IMG/VR virus record: IMGVR_UViG_3300038701_001842
Coordinates: 1 to 46,161 of that record
Source of the DNA: a virus
DNA: 46,161 nt
Direction: 5' to 3' (one strand)
In this document: piece by piece, positions 7,771 to 15,553 of the stretch
Position numbering within the stretch: position 1 is the stretch's first letter
Layout: the number at the start of each line of letters is the position of its first letter
The notes under the pieces: model-generated
Told to the model about the DNA's origin: nothing
The model's input: the letters and a program-made list of their open reading frames with translations, nothing else
The model's database searches: none
Position numbers and translations under genes: made by a program

Positions 7771-7981
7771 CGTCGCCCCATTCGCCAGGCTCAGGCCACC
7801 GCCAGCAGTCCCCGCCAAGATGAAGCAGGTAAGACAGACCACCGAAGTCGTCCACTCTCACGACATCATCGGAGGGGCCTTCGGGGGCGGGGAGAACGGT
7901 AGCGAGCTTCCACTCGGGGTTCCCGTCGATATCTGCGTCCATCACCATGATGCGGTCGCCGAACTTCGGTGTGCGGTCCAT
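7763..7981 (-). CDS. 72-residue early protein, unknown
   Basis: The ATG at 7981 overlaps the upstream stop; a GTG six bases upstream is a less likely start. The product looks like a small beta-barrel (FGDRIMVMDADIDGNPEWKLATVL, then DDVVRVDDFGGLSYLL) with an acidic C terminus. This is reminiscent of short SH3-like domains, but no family was matched. Confidence 0.55.
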   Translation of the reverse strand: MDRTPKFGDRIMVMDADIDGNPEWKLATVLPAPEGPSDDVVRVDDFGGLSYLLHLGGDCWRWPEPGEWGDDE

Positions 7982-8190
7982 CACCACCCCGTCTCATCAT
8001 TATCGTCGCCCCAGGCGACGCCCACGCCAGGCCGATGCCCCTCTCCATCCTGTTCCCGTACATCGAAGATCAGCCTTCCCGACGATCGTTCAATCTTGAC
8101 GGTGCCGTTCACGATCGCTCTACCTTCGGTCAGGTCGAGCCAGTCGGCTATAGCCCGCAGGTCGTCAGCGTCGTACCGTTCGATGTTCAT
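7981..8190 (-). CDS. 69-residue early protein, unknown
   Basis: The product starts MNIERYDADDLRAIADWLDL, a helix, followed by a beta segment (GTVKIERSSGRLIFDV). It has ATGA overlaps on both sides. The N terminus resembles short phage proteins with an ADDLRAIADWL helix, but the function is unknown. Confidence 0.6.
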   Translation of the reverse strand: MNIERYDADDLRAIADWLDLTEGRAIVNGTVKIERSSGRLIFDVREQDGEGHRPGVGVAWGDDNDETGW

Positions 8191-8450
8191 CAGTCGTCCC
8201 CTTCGGTGTCGGGTATCTCCCACGGTCCCGCCACTACGTCGTGATCTTCCGGCCCGGAGCCAGCGAGGTGCTGCTTGTTGCCTGTGATGTCTTCCCACCA
8301 GCACCCGAACGACCCGTCGCCGTAGAGCCACACGGGTTGTTGATGCCGAGCACACCACGCCAGTCGTTTCGTCAAGTTGTTGCCGACTTGGTCGATCTTG
8401 TGGAAGACCACACAGCGAGACTCGGGGTCGACTTCGATGAACCCTGCCAT
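8190..8450 (-). CDS. 86-residue early protein, unknown
   Basis: The ATG at 8450 overlaps the upstream stop. Three cysteines and several histidines occur (CVVF, WCARHQQPVW, GCWWED), so metal binding is possible but not clear. The C terminus is acidic. No family was recognised. Confidence 0.55.
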   Translation of the reverse strand: MAGFIEVDPESRCVVFHKIDQVGNNLTKRLAWCARHQQPVWLYGDGSFGCWWEDITGNKQHLAGSGPEDHDVVAGPWEIPDTEGDD

Positions 8451-9139
8451 CAGTTGCCTCCTTCGTACGGGACAGCCACCCACATGCGACCCGACGGGAA
8501 ACCTGCCGAGTCAGGGATGCACTTTCCGCACGGCTCAGGTGATGGCATCGGCATCCGATCCGACACCACTCCCCGCCCGCCACACTCGTCACATTCCTCG
8601 ATCGCTGGAAGATGCGGCACACCGTCGATGAGGACCACCAGCCCGTCAGGCAGCGAGTGGACCTTGCCGTCAGCGGAGACGATGCACCCAAGACCAAACT
8701 CGGCAACAATCATCGACGCATCGAGCGCAGCGTCTCGCACCCGTTCAACCTCAGCGAGTCGTGCCCGCAGGCCGGCGTTCTCGGCGGCCAGACGATCCGA
8801 GTCGCGCTGCAACAGCCGCACCTGATCGAGCCGGAGCAGCCCGCCCTCCGTCACGCGGGCGATTTGCGCAAGCTCAGCTTCGGCCCGTTCGGCCCGAGCC
8901 TCCAGCGCCTGATTCGACGTGTTGAGCGATGCCAGTAGCCGCTCTGTTGATTCGGCACGAGCCACCAACCGCTTGAAGTCTTCGGCCTCAGGACACCGTT
9001 TCGCCTCGTAGCATCTGGTCCCCCACTCGTGTAGAGCCATCACTAGATCCACGGACGGCTTGAGGTCGTGCTTCGCCACATCCTCGACGCACATGAACAG
9101 CGCCATCTCGGTGTACCCGCCGAACGTCTCGTCACCCAT
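8450..9139 (-). CDS. Coiled-coil protein with C-terminal zinc knuckle
   Basis: The product is 229 residues. Residues about 55-140 are a long heptad-like coiled coil (ESTERLLASLNTSNQALEAR, then AENAGLRARLAEVERV). The last 55 residues carry CDECGGRGVV and PCGKC with a PSG turn, matching the tail of the 7089-7385 product. The neck AEFGLGCIVSADGKVHSLPDG is beta-rich. It could be a DNA- or protein-binding early factor; the function is unknown. It overlaps the upstream gene by eight bases. Confidence 0.65.
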   Translation of the reverse strand: MGDETFGGYTEMALFMCVEDVAKHDLKPSVDLVMALHEWGTRCYEAKRCPEAEDFKRLVARAESTERLLASLNTSNQALEARAERAEAELAQIARVTEGGLLRLDQVRLLQRDSDRLAAENAGLRARLAEVERVRDAALDASMIVAEFGLGCIVSADGKVHSLPDGLVVLIDGVPHLPAIEECDECGGRGVVSDRMPMPSPEPCGKCIPDSAGFPSGRMWVAVPYEGGN

Positions 9140-9503
9140 CTTCCCCTCCCACCTTTGTCATCTTCCCTTTGTCTTCTCTCACCCAGCCGGCCTCGAACAC
9201 TGCCCCCGCGACCCGCCGGTACACAACAGCAGGTGTCATCCCGGGGCATTCTTCGGCGACGATGTAGTCACCGACCTCGACCCGGTCGCCCATCACGAGT
9301 CCCCTCGCACGCCGGCCGGTCTTCGGGTCCTCCCAGGTCTCCCAGTGGCCGCCGAGGTACATCTCCCCGTCGTGCCACTTGGCTTTCACCCCGACGAGGT
9401 CCATGATCTGGCGGGCGTTGGCGCCGGTGTAGCGGACGGCGCGGATCGGGGCGGGGTCGCGGGGGATGTAGAACGTCCAGGTGGTCGGGGCGGTGGACCT
9501 CAT
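9132..9503 (-). CDS. 123-residue conserved-type phage protein (GDYIV motif)
   Basis: The product contains PIRAVRYTGANARQIMDLVG, a central beta region and VEVGDYIVAEECPG. The order (an A-V-x-Y/W strand, helix, then GDYI/GDWI) resembles the product of 10754-11071 and other short phage proteins with a PGDYG-like motif. The function of that group is unknown. The start ATG at 9503 overlaps the stop of a 52-residue gene. Confidence 0.6.
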   Translation of the reverse strand: MRSTAPTTWTFYIPRDPAPIRAVRYTGANARQIMDLVGVKAKWHDGEMYLGGHWETWEDPKTGRRARGLVMGDRVEVGDYIVAEECPGMTPAVVYRRVAGAVFEAGWVREDKGKMTKVGGEDG

Positions 9504-9658
9504 TGGCTTCGGTCCCTACTGACCCGCACCTTGAACCTGACGTTGTCTTCGTACCTGTCGGCCCAGCTGTCCACGGTCTCCAGGATCGTGTCCAACTCGG
9601 GGACGTCAGCGGAGGTGTGGCGGGTGATGTCGATCGTGACTGTTGCCATCGGATCCAT
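9500..9658 (-). CDS. 52-residue early protein
   Basis: A 53-codon frame exactly bridges the ATPase gene and the 9132-9503 gene, with ATGA overlaps at both ends. The product starts MDPMATVTIDITRHTSADV and is a beta strand plus a helix (ELDTILETVDSWADRYEDNV) with a basic end, a possible small alpha/beta domain. No family was recognised. Confidence 0.6.
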   Translation of the reverse strand: MDPMATVTIDITRHTSADVPELDTILETVDSWADRYEDNVRFKVRVSRDRSQ

Positions 9659-10467
9659 CAGCCTGCCCCCATCTGCCAGCCCGCGTACCCCATCAGGTAC
9701 GTGATCCCAAAGTCTCCTACCTCCACAGCTTCCATCCTCTCCCGGTCCCTGTCCCCGGTCGTCGTCATCAGGTACTTCCCTGACAGGGTCCTTTCCATGT
9801 AGATGATCGAGTCCAGCTGGTAGTCGAGGTCCTTCTGGCCGGCGGGCTTCGATCCGACGCGGCCGTAGGTGTTCTTGACTTCAGCTGACTCGCCGACCTT
9901 GCCGGACTTCGAGGTCTCCAGCAGCGGCTTGGATCCGGTGACGACGATGACGTGTCCCGGCGGGCGGATGATGAGCCGGTGCATCACCGAGTTGTAGAGC
10001 TTGTTGATGACCGACCAGTCCTTCCAGCCGTCGAGCTCCACCGACGAGTCGGTGCGGGACAGGGCGAACAGGTCGCCGAGGTCGCCTATCCGGGCGTCGG
10101 GGAACACCTGATCGACGTAGTAGTCCTGCACCATCGTCCACAGCGCCGAGGCCAGGTCCAGCACGATCCAGTCATGCGGGCGCAACTTGGCGTCGTTGAT
10201 CGTCTTCGCCGCGGCTTTCAACTCGGGCCAGTCGGCGACGTCGTACACGGTGACGTTGTCGAGCCCGCCGAACTCGCCGGCCATCATTTTGAGGTACCCG
10301 GCTTCGGTGTTGATGACATGGAAGCGGGCGTCGGAGTTGGCGTCGGCGTGACGGCGGGCGACGGACAGGACCGCGCGGGACTTGCCGACCTTCGGGGGCC
10401 CGTAGATGAGGATCCGTTCGGGGATCGTGCGGGGTGGGTTGCCGGTGGTAGGGGCTGAGAAGGTCAC
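9658..10467 (-). CDS. Sak4-like P-loop ATPase (recombination)
   Basis: The product is 269 residues, starting with GTG at 10467, which shares one base with the upstream TAG. The Walker A motif GPPKVGKS is at residues 23-30, and a Walker B-like strand, HDWIVLDLAS, lies near residue 100. A third conserved strand, HVIVVTGSKP, follows. This is the RecA-like core of phage Sak4/AAA proteins, which assist single-strand annealing and strand exchange. The nearby exonuclease, helicase and ERCC4 nuclease support a recombination role. Confidence 0.8.
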   Translation of the reverse strand: MTFSAPTTGNPPRTIPERILIYGPPKVGKSRAVLSVARRHADANSDARFHVINTEAGYLKMMAGEFGGLDNVTVYDVADWPELKAAAKTINDAKLRPHDWIVLDLASALWTMVQDYYVDQVFPDARIGDLGDLFALSRTDSSVELDGWKDWSVINKLYNSVMHRLIIRPPGHVIVVTGSKPLLETSKSGKVGESAEVKNTYGRVGSKPAGQKDLDYQLDSIIYMERTLSGKYLMTTTGDRDRERMEAVEVGDFGITYLMGYAGWQMGAG

Positions 10468-10757
10468 TAGAACACCGTCGCCACAGCGTCGAGGTCGGCG
10501 ACGACCGTCAACGCGTCCAGGTACTTCTTGTCCGTGTCGCACCGGTAGACGTTCCTGCGGCCGTCCCTACTGCGCGTCAGGAACCCGTTGGCGTCGAGTC
10601 GGGTGACGGCGTTCATCACGGTGCGTTCGGTGCAGCCGACCTGGGCTGCGATGTCGCGGAGTCGAGCCGTCGGGTTCTCGATGATGGCGACGTACACGGC
10701 TGCCTCGGTCGTGAGGAACCGGACGGTCCCTTCGCGGTGCAGGTTGGTACCGTTCAT
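10467..10757 (-). CDS. Winged helix-turn-helix regulator
   Basis: The product is 96 residues. Residues 15-75 form a winged helix: ARLRDIAAQVGCTERTVMNAV is the helix-turn-helix (RDIAAQVGCTERTV), followed by a wing (GFLTRSRDGRRNVYRCD). It resembles MarR/GntR-type DNA-binding domains without a ligand domain. The start overlaps the upstream stop (ATGA). It may regulate early genes or act with the ATPase it is coupled to. Confidence 0.75.
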   Translation of the reverse strand: MNGTNLHREGTVRFLTTEAAVYVAIIENPTARLRDIAAQVGCTERTVMNAVTRLDANGFLTRSRDGRRNVYRCDTDKKYLDALTVVADLDAVATVF

Positions 10758-11071
10758 TGGTCATCCTCCGCTGGCTCGTAGGTCGCCTCGAAGATGTCGG
10801 GCTTGCACGGGTAGATCTCGCCCTGGACGCCTCGGATGATCCAGTCGCCCTGGCGGGCAAGCATGAGCCCTTCGAGTGTCGGAATGTGCAGGCCCAGGGT
10901 GTCTGACGTCCAACCCTCAGGGAGAGCCTCCCCGTCGTCGCCGATGTAGCAGCCCTGAGGCTTGCCACCTTTGAGTTCGCCGACGTCGGCCAGTTCACAG
11001 ACGTCGTTCCAATTCCCCCATCGAAGCTGAACCGCTTCGATCACTACGGGCTTCTTGCGGTACTTCGGCAT
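10754..11071 (-). CDS. 105-residue conserved-type phage protein (YRKKPVVIEA...GDWII)
   Basis: The start at 11071 gives MPKYRKKPVVIEAVQL, the usual N terminus of a widespread group of small phage proteins. An in-frame ATG at 11083 lies in the purine-rich leader. The C-terminal half has GDWIIRGVQGEIYPCKPDIF, characteristic of the same group, whose function is unknown. The leader holds AAGGATGGA just upstream and six tandem 9-base repeats (11085-11138). Confidence 0.75.
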   Translation of the reverse strand: MPKYRKKPVVIEAVQLRWGNWNDVCELADVGELKGGKPQGCYIGDDGEALPEGWTSDTLGLHIPTLEGLMLARQGDWIIRGVQGEIYPCKPDIFEATYEPAEDDQ

Positions 11072-11084
11072 CTTCTTCTCCATC

Positions 11085-11138
11085 CTTGTCGGTCTTGTAG
11101 GTCTTGTCGGTCTTGTAGGTCTTGTCGGTCTGGTAGGT
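11085..11138. repeat. Six tandem 9-bp repeats in a gene leader
   Basis: Units alternate CTTGTCGGT and CTTGTAGGT on the plus strand, with one substitution in the last unit. They fill the gap between the exonuclease stop and the start of the 105-residue gene. On the transcribed strand they read as a purine/AC-rich, unstructured leader (ACCTACAAG/ACCGACAAG) that runs into GACAAGGATGGA. This could be a translation enhancer or a protein-binding array. Confidence 0.85.
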
Positions 11139-11141
11139 CTT

Positions 11142-12107
11142 CTAGATTTCCCGCACGTCAATCGACGTGGTTTCACTCGCCGGGCCCCGGAACCCTTCCA
11201 GGTCCTCGACGCCCAGTTCTTCAGCTATCGCAGCCTCGTCCAGCTTCCCTTTGCGGCTGGTCTTCTTCAACGCCACCTTCCAGCGCATCCCGCGTGCCTC
11301 GTCACGGTCACCCAGCACTTCCAGTAGCTTGTCGCGCGCCGTGTCCTTGTCCTTCTTGGCATCGCGCTCCAGGTCTCTGGCTTTCGCGTAGATCTGGGAC
11401 CACTTCTCGATGTCGTCGTCGATGTCGCCCAACTCGACCTCCCCCACCTCGTGGGTGTAGTACCAAGGGCACGGGTAGGCCGGCGGGGTCGGGCACTCGG
11501 GGACTGTCCCCGAGTCGATGAGGGCCAGCAGTTCCCCGGCCTTCTCGTACATCTCACCTAGCCCGATCAGTGGTTCGAGGCACCATTCGATGACGATCTC
11601 ACGGTCCCAGTCCAAGACGTGGGGGTTGTCGGGGTCCTTCTCACACACAACCCAGACGCCCGGCATCCCGAGCGCCATCATGTAGACACTCATCTGCCAC
11701 GCGTACGCCCCCCCATGCACCCAGCCTTTCTCGCGTCGCCACACGGCCATCATGTCGGGGGACGCGGATTTCGCATCCACGACGACAGGTCGCGACCCCA
11801 GGCTCCCGGTGTCGGTCGCCACGTCGTCGATGTGGCCGACGAGGTGGAACCGTCCCGGGATGAGCTCCAAGGTGACCTGCTCCTGGCTGCGGGACAGCTT
11901 CCAGCCCATCGCCTCCATGCGCGCCTCGATCTGCGGTTCGAGGGCGTGGCCGGCGTCGAACGCGGCCTGGAGGCGGTCGGGTGGTGGCTTGGCCCGGTTG
12001 CCGAGAGCCGAGTTGGCGAGTTGACAGAGAGGCTTCGACCAGGCTGACGCGCGGACGGTTACCAGTCCGGTGTCGGGGTCGACGGTGCAGGGGGGGCGGT
12101 CGCTCAT
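11142..12107 (-). CDS. PD-(D/E)XK exonuclease (RecB/Cas4/YqaJ-like)
   Basis: The product is 321 residues from the ATG at 12107. The nuclease core is visible in order: E57 in GHALEPQIE, D94 in GHIDDV, D111-A-K113 in VVVDAKSAS, and Q138 in AYAWQMSVYMMA. These match the RecB-family PD-(D/E)XK motifs I-IV found in phage exonucleases. Helical, highly charged C-terminal segments follow. It probably resects double-stranded ends for annealing by the Sak4-like system. It lies downstream of the 291-residue gene and is coupled to a 66-residue membrane protein gene. Confidence 0.85.
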   Translation of the reverse strand: MSDRPPCTVDPDTGLVTVRASAWSKPLCQLANSALGNRAKPPPDRLQAAFDAGHALEPQIEARMEAMGWKLSRSQEQVTLELIPGRFHLVGHIDDVATDTGSLGSRPVVVDAKSASPDMMAVWRREKGWVHGGAYAWQMSVYMMALGMPGVWVVCEKDPDNPHVLDWDREIVIEWCLEPLIGLGEMYEKAGELLALIDSGTVPECPTPPAYPCPWYYTHEVGEVELGDIDDDIEKWSQIYAKARDLERDAKKDKDTARDKLLEVLGDRDEARGMRWKVALKKTSRKGKLDEAAIAEELGVEDLEGFRGPASETTSIDVREI

Positions 12108-12304
12108 GGGGAGATGACCACCTCGCAGGAGTCGACGACATCGTGGGTGCAGACCCAGATGACGTCGTCGATGGACCAGGCGGTGTCGGGGTCGTCGCCC
12201 GCGTGGTATCCGAGGGCGTATCCCCCGAGGCCGGCGGTGATGATGAGAATGACAGCGATTGTGCCTGATACCCAGTTGACGTACTGGTCCACCATGTCGC
12301 TCAT
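12104..12304 (-). CDS. 66-residue single-span membrane protein
   Basis: The product is MSDMVDQYVNWVSG followed by one membrane helix (IAVILIITAGLGGYALGY) and an acidic domain with two cysteines. ATGA overlaps exist on both sides. Its position between recombination genes is unexplained. Function is unknown. Confidence 0.6.
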   Translation of the reverse strand: MSDMVDQYVNWVSGTIAVILIITAGLGGYALGYHAGDDPDTAWSIDDVIWVCTHDVVDSCEVVISP

Positions 12305-12681
12305 CTCCCCTCCCCCAGGTACATCGCGTACAGCTTCGCCATGCCGTCCTGTCTGCCACCGGTCCGGTAGTCGAACTCGGCGGCATCGGGTCGGCGCCTC
12401 AGCGACGAGTACAGGTTCGACACCTGACTCTCGGTCCCTCTGGCGATGATCGCCGGACTGCCCGGCTTCTCCCTCAGCCTGTCGAGCGTCTTGTCCCATG
12501 ACCGGACCGGCCGGCGTGGCCCTTTCAGCTTCGCCGGGTCCTTGCGGTTGCGGGCACTGACGTTCGACAGTTCGGGGAGTTCGGCCACCCACGAGAGTCG
12601 ACGATCCATTGTCGACGCCCGCGGGTAGCTCTTCTTGCGGGGGATTCGTTTCCCCCGGTCGATCCTGTGGCTGGTTCCCAT
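12301..12681 (-). CDS. 126-residue basic protein, unknown
   Basis: The ATG at 12681 is 11 bases after the upstream stop. The N-terminal two thirds are strongly basic (GKRIPRKKSYPRAS, GPRRPVRSWDKTLDRLREK). The C-terminal third, TESQVSNLYSSLRRRPDAAEFDYRTGGRQDG, resembles a nucleic-acid-binding helix pair. A DNA-binding early protein is plausible, but no family was matched. Confidence 0.55.
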   Translation of the reverse strand: MGTSHRIDRGKRIPRKKSYPRASTMDRRLSWVAELPELSNVSARNRKDPAKLKGPRRPVRSWDKTLDRLREKPGSPAIIARGTESQVSNLYSSLRRRPDAAEFDYRTGGRQDGMAKLYAMYLGEGR

Positions 12682-12692
12682 GTCGGGGCCGT

Positions 12693-13568
12693 TCAGCTGG
12701 CGGTGACGACGTCGCGCAGTGCCCACGCCCCACCGTTCTGGTCGGTGACCTTGCCCAGGACGTCGGTGCCGGCCGACGCGACCTTCGGGGTGACGGCGTT
12801 GAGGAACGTGACGAAGTCGTCGGAGGAGACGAGGGCTTCGCGGACGGCTGCAACGACGGCGGTGTCGGCGCCGTTGAAGAGGGCGTCGAGAGCGTCGCCG
12901 CCTGCTGCGGGGCCGTCACCGGTGATCGCGGCGACCGTGGCCGCCTGGCCTGCCGCTGCCGCGGGGGTCGCTGCCGCCGCGCCCTGGGCCTCGAAGCCGA
13001 GGAACTTCACCGGCAGGGACTTGACGTAGACGATCTCCTTGCCTTCCTTGTCGGTGCCGCCCTGGAAGCGGACGCGGCGCCAGTTGAACCGGCAGCCGAC
13101 GAGGAAGCGGGCGTCGCGGGCGTCGAGAGGGTTGCCGGCCTCGTCGATCGCGTCGATGGCGCCGGTCATGTCGGTGACGGGCGCCTCGTCAGTGTCGACC
13201 TGGGTGGAGGTCTTGCCGTAGCCTTCGAGGCGGCCGGTGAGGGTGTCGACGATCATCCCAAGGTTCGTCATCGCGTGGATCTTCTTGTTGCCGCCGTCGG
13301 GGTGGGAGATGGTGACCCGGTCCTCGGTGAACCAGCCGTTGCCAACGGACAGGGTGTGGTCGATGCCTCCGGAGGCTTCGATCTCCTCCTCGACGAACGG
13401 CGGCATCGGGGTGGCCTCCTCGACGCTGTTCACCTTGAGGAGGGTGTGGAGGAAGACGCGGTCGTTGGCGCCTTCGCGGGGGGCGAACCACGCGTCGATG
13501 ACGGTGGCGTCCATGTCGAGCCCCTCGAAGGAACCCGACTCAGTCTGCAGTGCTGATCGGTCACTCAT
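12693..13568 (-). CDS. 291-residue early protein, candidate DNA-binding/recombination partner
   Basis: The start at 13568 gives MSDRSALQTESGSFEG. The first 190 residues are beta-rich with acidic loops (ITSHPDGG-like turns, RFNWRRVRFQGGTDKEGKEIVY). An Ala-rich linker (near 195-225) and a helical C-terminal domain ending WALRDVVTAS follow. It has its own strong promoter and an unstructured AC-rich leader with ACAAGGA, suggesting high expression. High expression and location beside the exonuclease and ATPase suggest a single-strand DNA-binding or annealing role. This is inference, and no family was recognised. Confidence 0.6.
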   Translation of the reverse strand: MSDRSALQTESGSFEGLDMDATVIDAWFAPREGANDRVFLHTLLKVNSVEEATPMPPFVEEEIEASGGIDHTLSVGNGWFTEDRVTISHPDGGNKKIHAMTNLGMIVDTLTGRLEGYGKTSTQVDTDEAPVTDMTGAIDAIDEAGNPLDARDARFLVGCRFNWRRVRFQGGTDKEGKEIVYVKSLPVKFLGFEAQGAAAATPAAAAGQAATVAAITGDGPAAGGDALDALFNGADTAVVAAVREALVSSDDFVTFLNAVTPKVASAGTDVLGKVTDQNGGAWALRDVVTAS

Positions 13569-13608
13569 CTTTGTTGTGTCCTTGTTGTTGTTGGTTGTTG
13601 GGTTGGGA

Positions 13609-13624
13609 GGGTCATTGTTGACCC
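13609..13624. other. Small hairpin overlapping the promoter of the 291-residue gene
   Basis: GGGTCA-TTGT-TGACCC forms a perfect six-base inverted repeat with a four-base loop. It overlaps the -10 region of the leftward promoter, so it may be an operator; as RNA it would only be a short stem. Confidence 0.5.
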
Positions 13625-13642
13625 TGGGTTTGTTGTTGTCAA
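13614..13642 (-). promoter_or_regulatory. Leftward promoter for the 291-residue gene
   Basis: On the minus strand TTGACA (13642-13637) is followed, 17 bases later, by AACAAT (13619-13614). The transcript would start near 13607 and carry an AC-rich leader with almost no G or T before ACAAGGA. The -35 overlaps the stop codon of the upstream 69-residue gene. Confidence 0.6.
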
Positions 13643-13848
13643 GTGGGGAGTTGAGATTGGATCGTCGACCGGAGGAAGCTGGCCTCCAGGTGCATCTGGG
13701 CCAGCAACTCCACCGAGACGGAAACCAGTCCTGTCTCGATCGCGTCATCCGGCAAGTTGACACCAATCGCTTCCAGGTACCGGCAGGCCATCTCGGTTGT
13801 CAACGGAGGGATGTAGGGTCGGTCAGGTGTCGGGTCCGGTAGGGTCAT
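13639..13848 (-). CDS. 69-residue early protein, unknown
   Basis: The product starts MTLPDPTPDRPYIPPLTTEM and is followed by a helix pair (ACRYLEAIGVNLPDDAIETG, then VELLAQMHLEASFL). A GAGG ribosome-binding site lies just upstream. It is the last gene before an internal promoter. Function is unknown. Confidence 0.6.
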   Translation of the reverse strand: MTLPDPTPDRPYIPPLTTEMACRYLEAIGVNLPDDAIETGLVSVSVELLAQMHLEASFLRSTIQSQLPT

Positions 13849-13855
13849 CGTCGCC

Positions 13856-15553
13856 TCACAGGTATGGCCTCACGTCGACCTCCCAGTCCACCGCGTCCAT
13901 CCACCACCGCGGCATCACGGCCCGGTACCTGGACAGCAACTCTTGGAACTGGGTGTCCACCACGTACGTCTCGCACCAGTCATCGTCAGCCCGCACCCCG
14001 CGCCCGGTCATCTGGACCATCGCGCGCAGGGCCTGCAAGCTGTACCAACTCTGCCCATTCCTGGTCCGACGCATCCGGGCGTTCACCTGCTTGTCCCCGA
14101 GGTACGGATACGGGATCTTGGCGATGATCTGCACCCGGCAGTCGTCATCTGGCAGGTCCACACCCCGGTCCATCGACGCGGCGACCAGCACCGACCCTTC
14201 GGTCGCCAGATACCCCTCCAGGGCCATGTCCTTGTCCTTGGCGGCCAGGTAGCTGTACACGGGCCGGCCGAGTTTCCCCAGCCCCTTCACCATGTCCTTC
14301 GCGAGGTGGTAGCTGACGGTGTGGATCAGGACCCGCTCACCGGGGTGGTCGAGGATGATCTTCTTCGTCGCCTTGAGGATCTTCGGGACGGCCTCGTCTT
14401 TCGTCTTCGCGGTCAAGCTGGCGACCGGGACGTACCGGATGCGGCGGTTCTCGACGGGGAACGTCATCGGTACGTCAACGAGGGCGAACCCGCCGCGTGG
14501 GATCCCGAGGCTCTCGGCCATTTCGTCGGCCGACAGGACTGAGCCTGACATGAGTAGAAACCTCTGTCCGTGGCGCCAGAGGAGATCGTTGGCGAACCTT
14601 CCGACCATGATCGGCTTGAACGTCGCCGCGCCACGGTCATAGTCGGTGAGCACCCACTGTGTCGGGTCCTCGGCGAGCTCGTTGGCGACCCTGACGATGC
14701 TGGCCTTGAGACGCTGGAGGCTCTGGCGGGCCCGCAGTTCCCTCGTGGTGCCCTCATCCACCTCGGGCAGGTCCCAGAGCGCGCGTTCCAGGGCGGGGAT
14801 GACGTCGTCTCTCAGCCACGGTTCCCATGCGCCTTCCACTGTCCTCTTCGGCAACTCCAGCCCCAGTTCTTTCATCCATCTCGGGCTGATCGTGACAGAG
14901 ACGTGTGACAGTAGCTCCCCTTCAAGCATGTCGGCCTCGTCGAGAGTGACCAGGCCCCGGTTCGTGAACGTCTCCGGCCCGTTCCACGCGGTCAGGGCGT
15001 AGGTGGTGTTGAGGACGGCAATCGGGGAACCCAGTGCCACCCTCCTGGCGACCCGGTACGGGCAAGAGGCGGACTCGGCACACCAGCGGCAGTTATCCTC
15101 GCGGCCCGTCTTCGTGCAGTCGGCAGCTGTGACGTCGCGCATCTTCGACTGGGTCGGATAGTTGGCTCGGCCCTTGAGCACCGCGGCGTCGGGGAAGTCG
15201 CGCAGGAACTGGTCCTGAAGGTGTTTCGTCGTGCACGCGTAGATCCCTGAGACGCTGGTGCCGGCGACGTTGGGGAGCCAACGCCGCACCATCTCGCCGA
15301 TGAGGGTCTTGCCGGTCCCGGTCGGGGCCTGGAGGATGACGATCTTCGTAGACTTGAACGCCTCGACGATCTGGTTGACGGCGTCGATCTGGTGGGGCCG
15401 GAACGAGGTCACCCAGGACGGAAACTCGGGGTGCCAGCGTTCGTCGGCCGGGGACGCGGGGATGGCGACGGGGGAGCGGAGTCTGCGGCCGCGTTCGAGG
15501 AGGGCCGCGGCCGCGGAGGTCAAGCCGGGGGGTGGGGTGAGATTGTCGGTCAT
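13856..15553 (-). CDS. XPD/DinG-like superfamily 2 helicase with iron-sulfur cysteines
   Basis: The product is 565 residues. Walker A is APTGTGKT (76-83) and the DEAD box is at 205-208. Motif V/VI-like sequences are AASMDRGVDLP and QMTGRGVRADDD near the C terminus. Between motifs I and II lie four cysteines, C146, C155, C158 and C164 (NCRWCAESASCPY), spaced as in the 4Fe-4S domain of XPD/DinG helicases. It should unwind DNA 5' to 3'. It probably serves recombination, repair or replication restart in a phage that encodes no DNA polymerase. The start overlaps the upstream stop (ATGA). Confidence 0.85.
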   Translation of the reverse strand: MTDNLTPPPGLTSAAAALLERGRRLRSPVAIPASPADERWHPEFPSWVTSFRPHQIDAVNQIVEAFKSTKIVILQAPTGTGKTLIGEMVRRWLPNVAGTSVSGIYACTTKHLQDQFLRDFPDAAVLKGRANYPTQSKMRDVTAADCTKTGREDNCRWCAESASCPYRVARRVALGSPIAVLNTTYALTAWNGPETFTNRGLVTLDEADMLEGELLSHVSVTISPRWMKELGLELPKRTVEGAWEPWLRDDVIPALERALWDLPEVDEGTTRELRARQSLQRLKASIVRVANELAEDPTQWVLTDYDRGAATFKPIMVGRFANDLLWRHGQRFLLMSGSVLSADEMAESLGIPRGGFALVDVPMTFPVENRRIRYVPVASLTAKTKDEAVPKILKATKKIILDHPGERVLIHTVSYHLAKDMVKGLGKLGRPVYSYLAAKDKDMALEGYLATEGSVLVAASMDRGVDLPDDDCRVQIIAKIPYPYLGDKQVNARMRRTRNGQSWYSLQALRAMVQMTGRGVRADDDWCETYVVDTQFQELLSRYRAVMPRWWMDAVDWEVDVRPYL

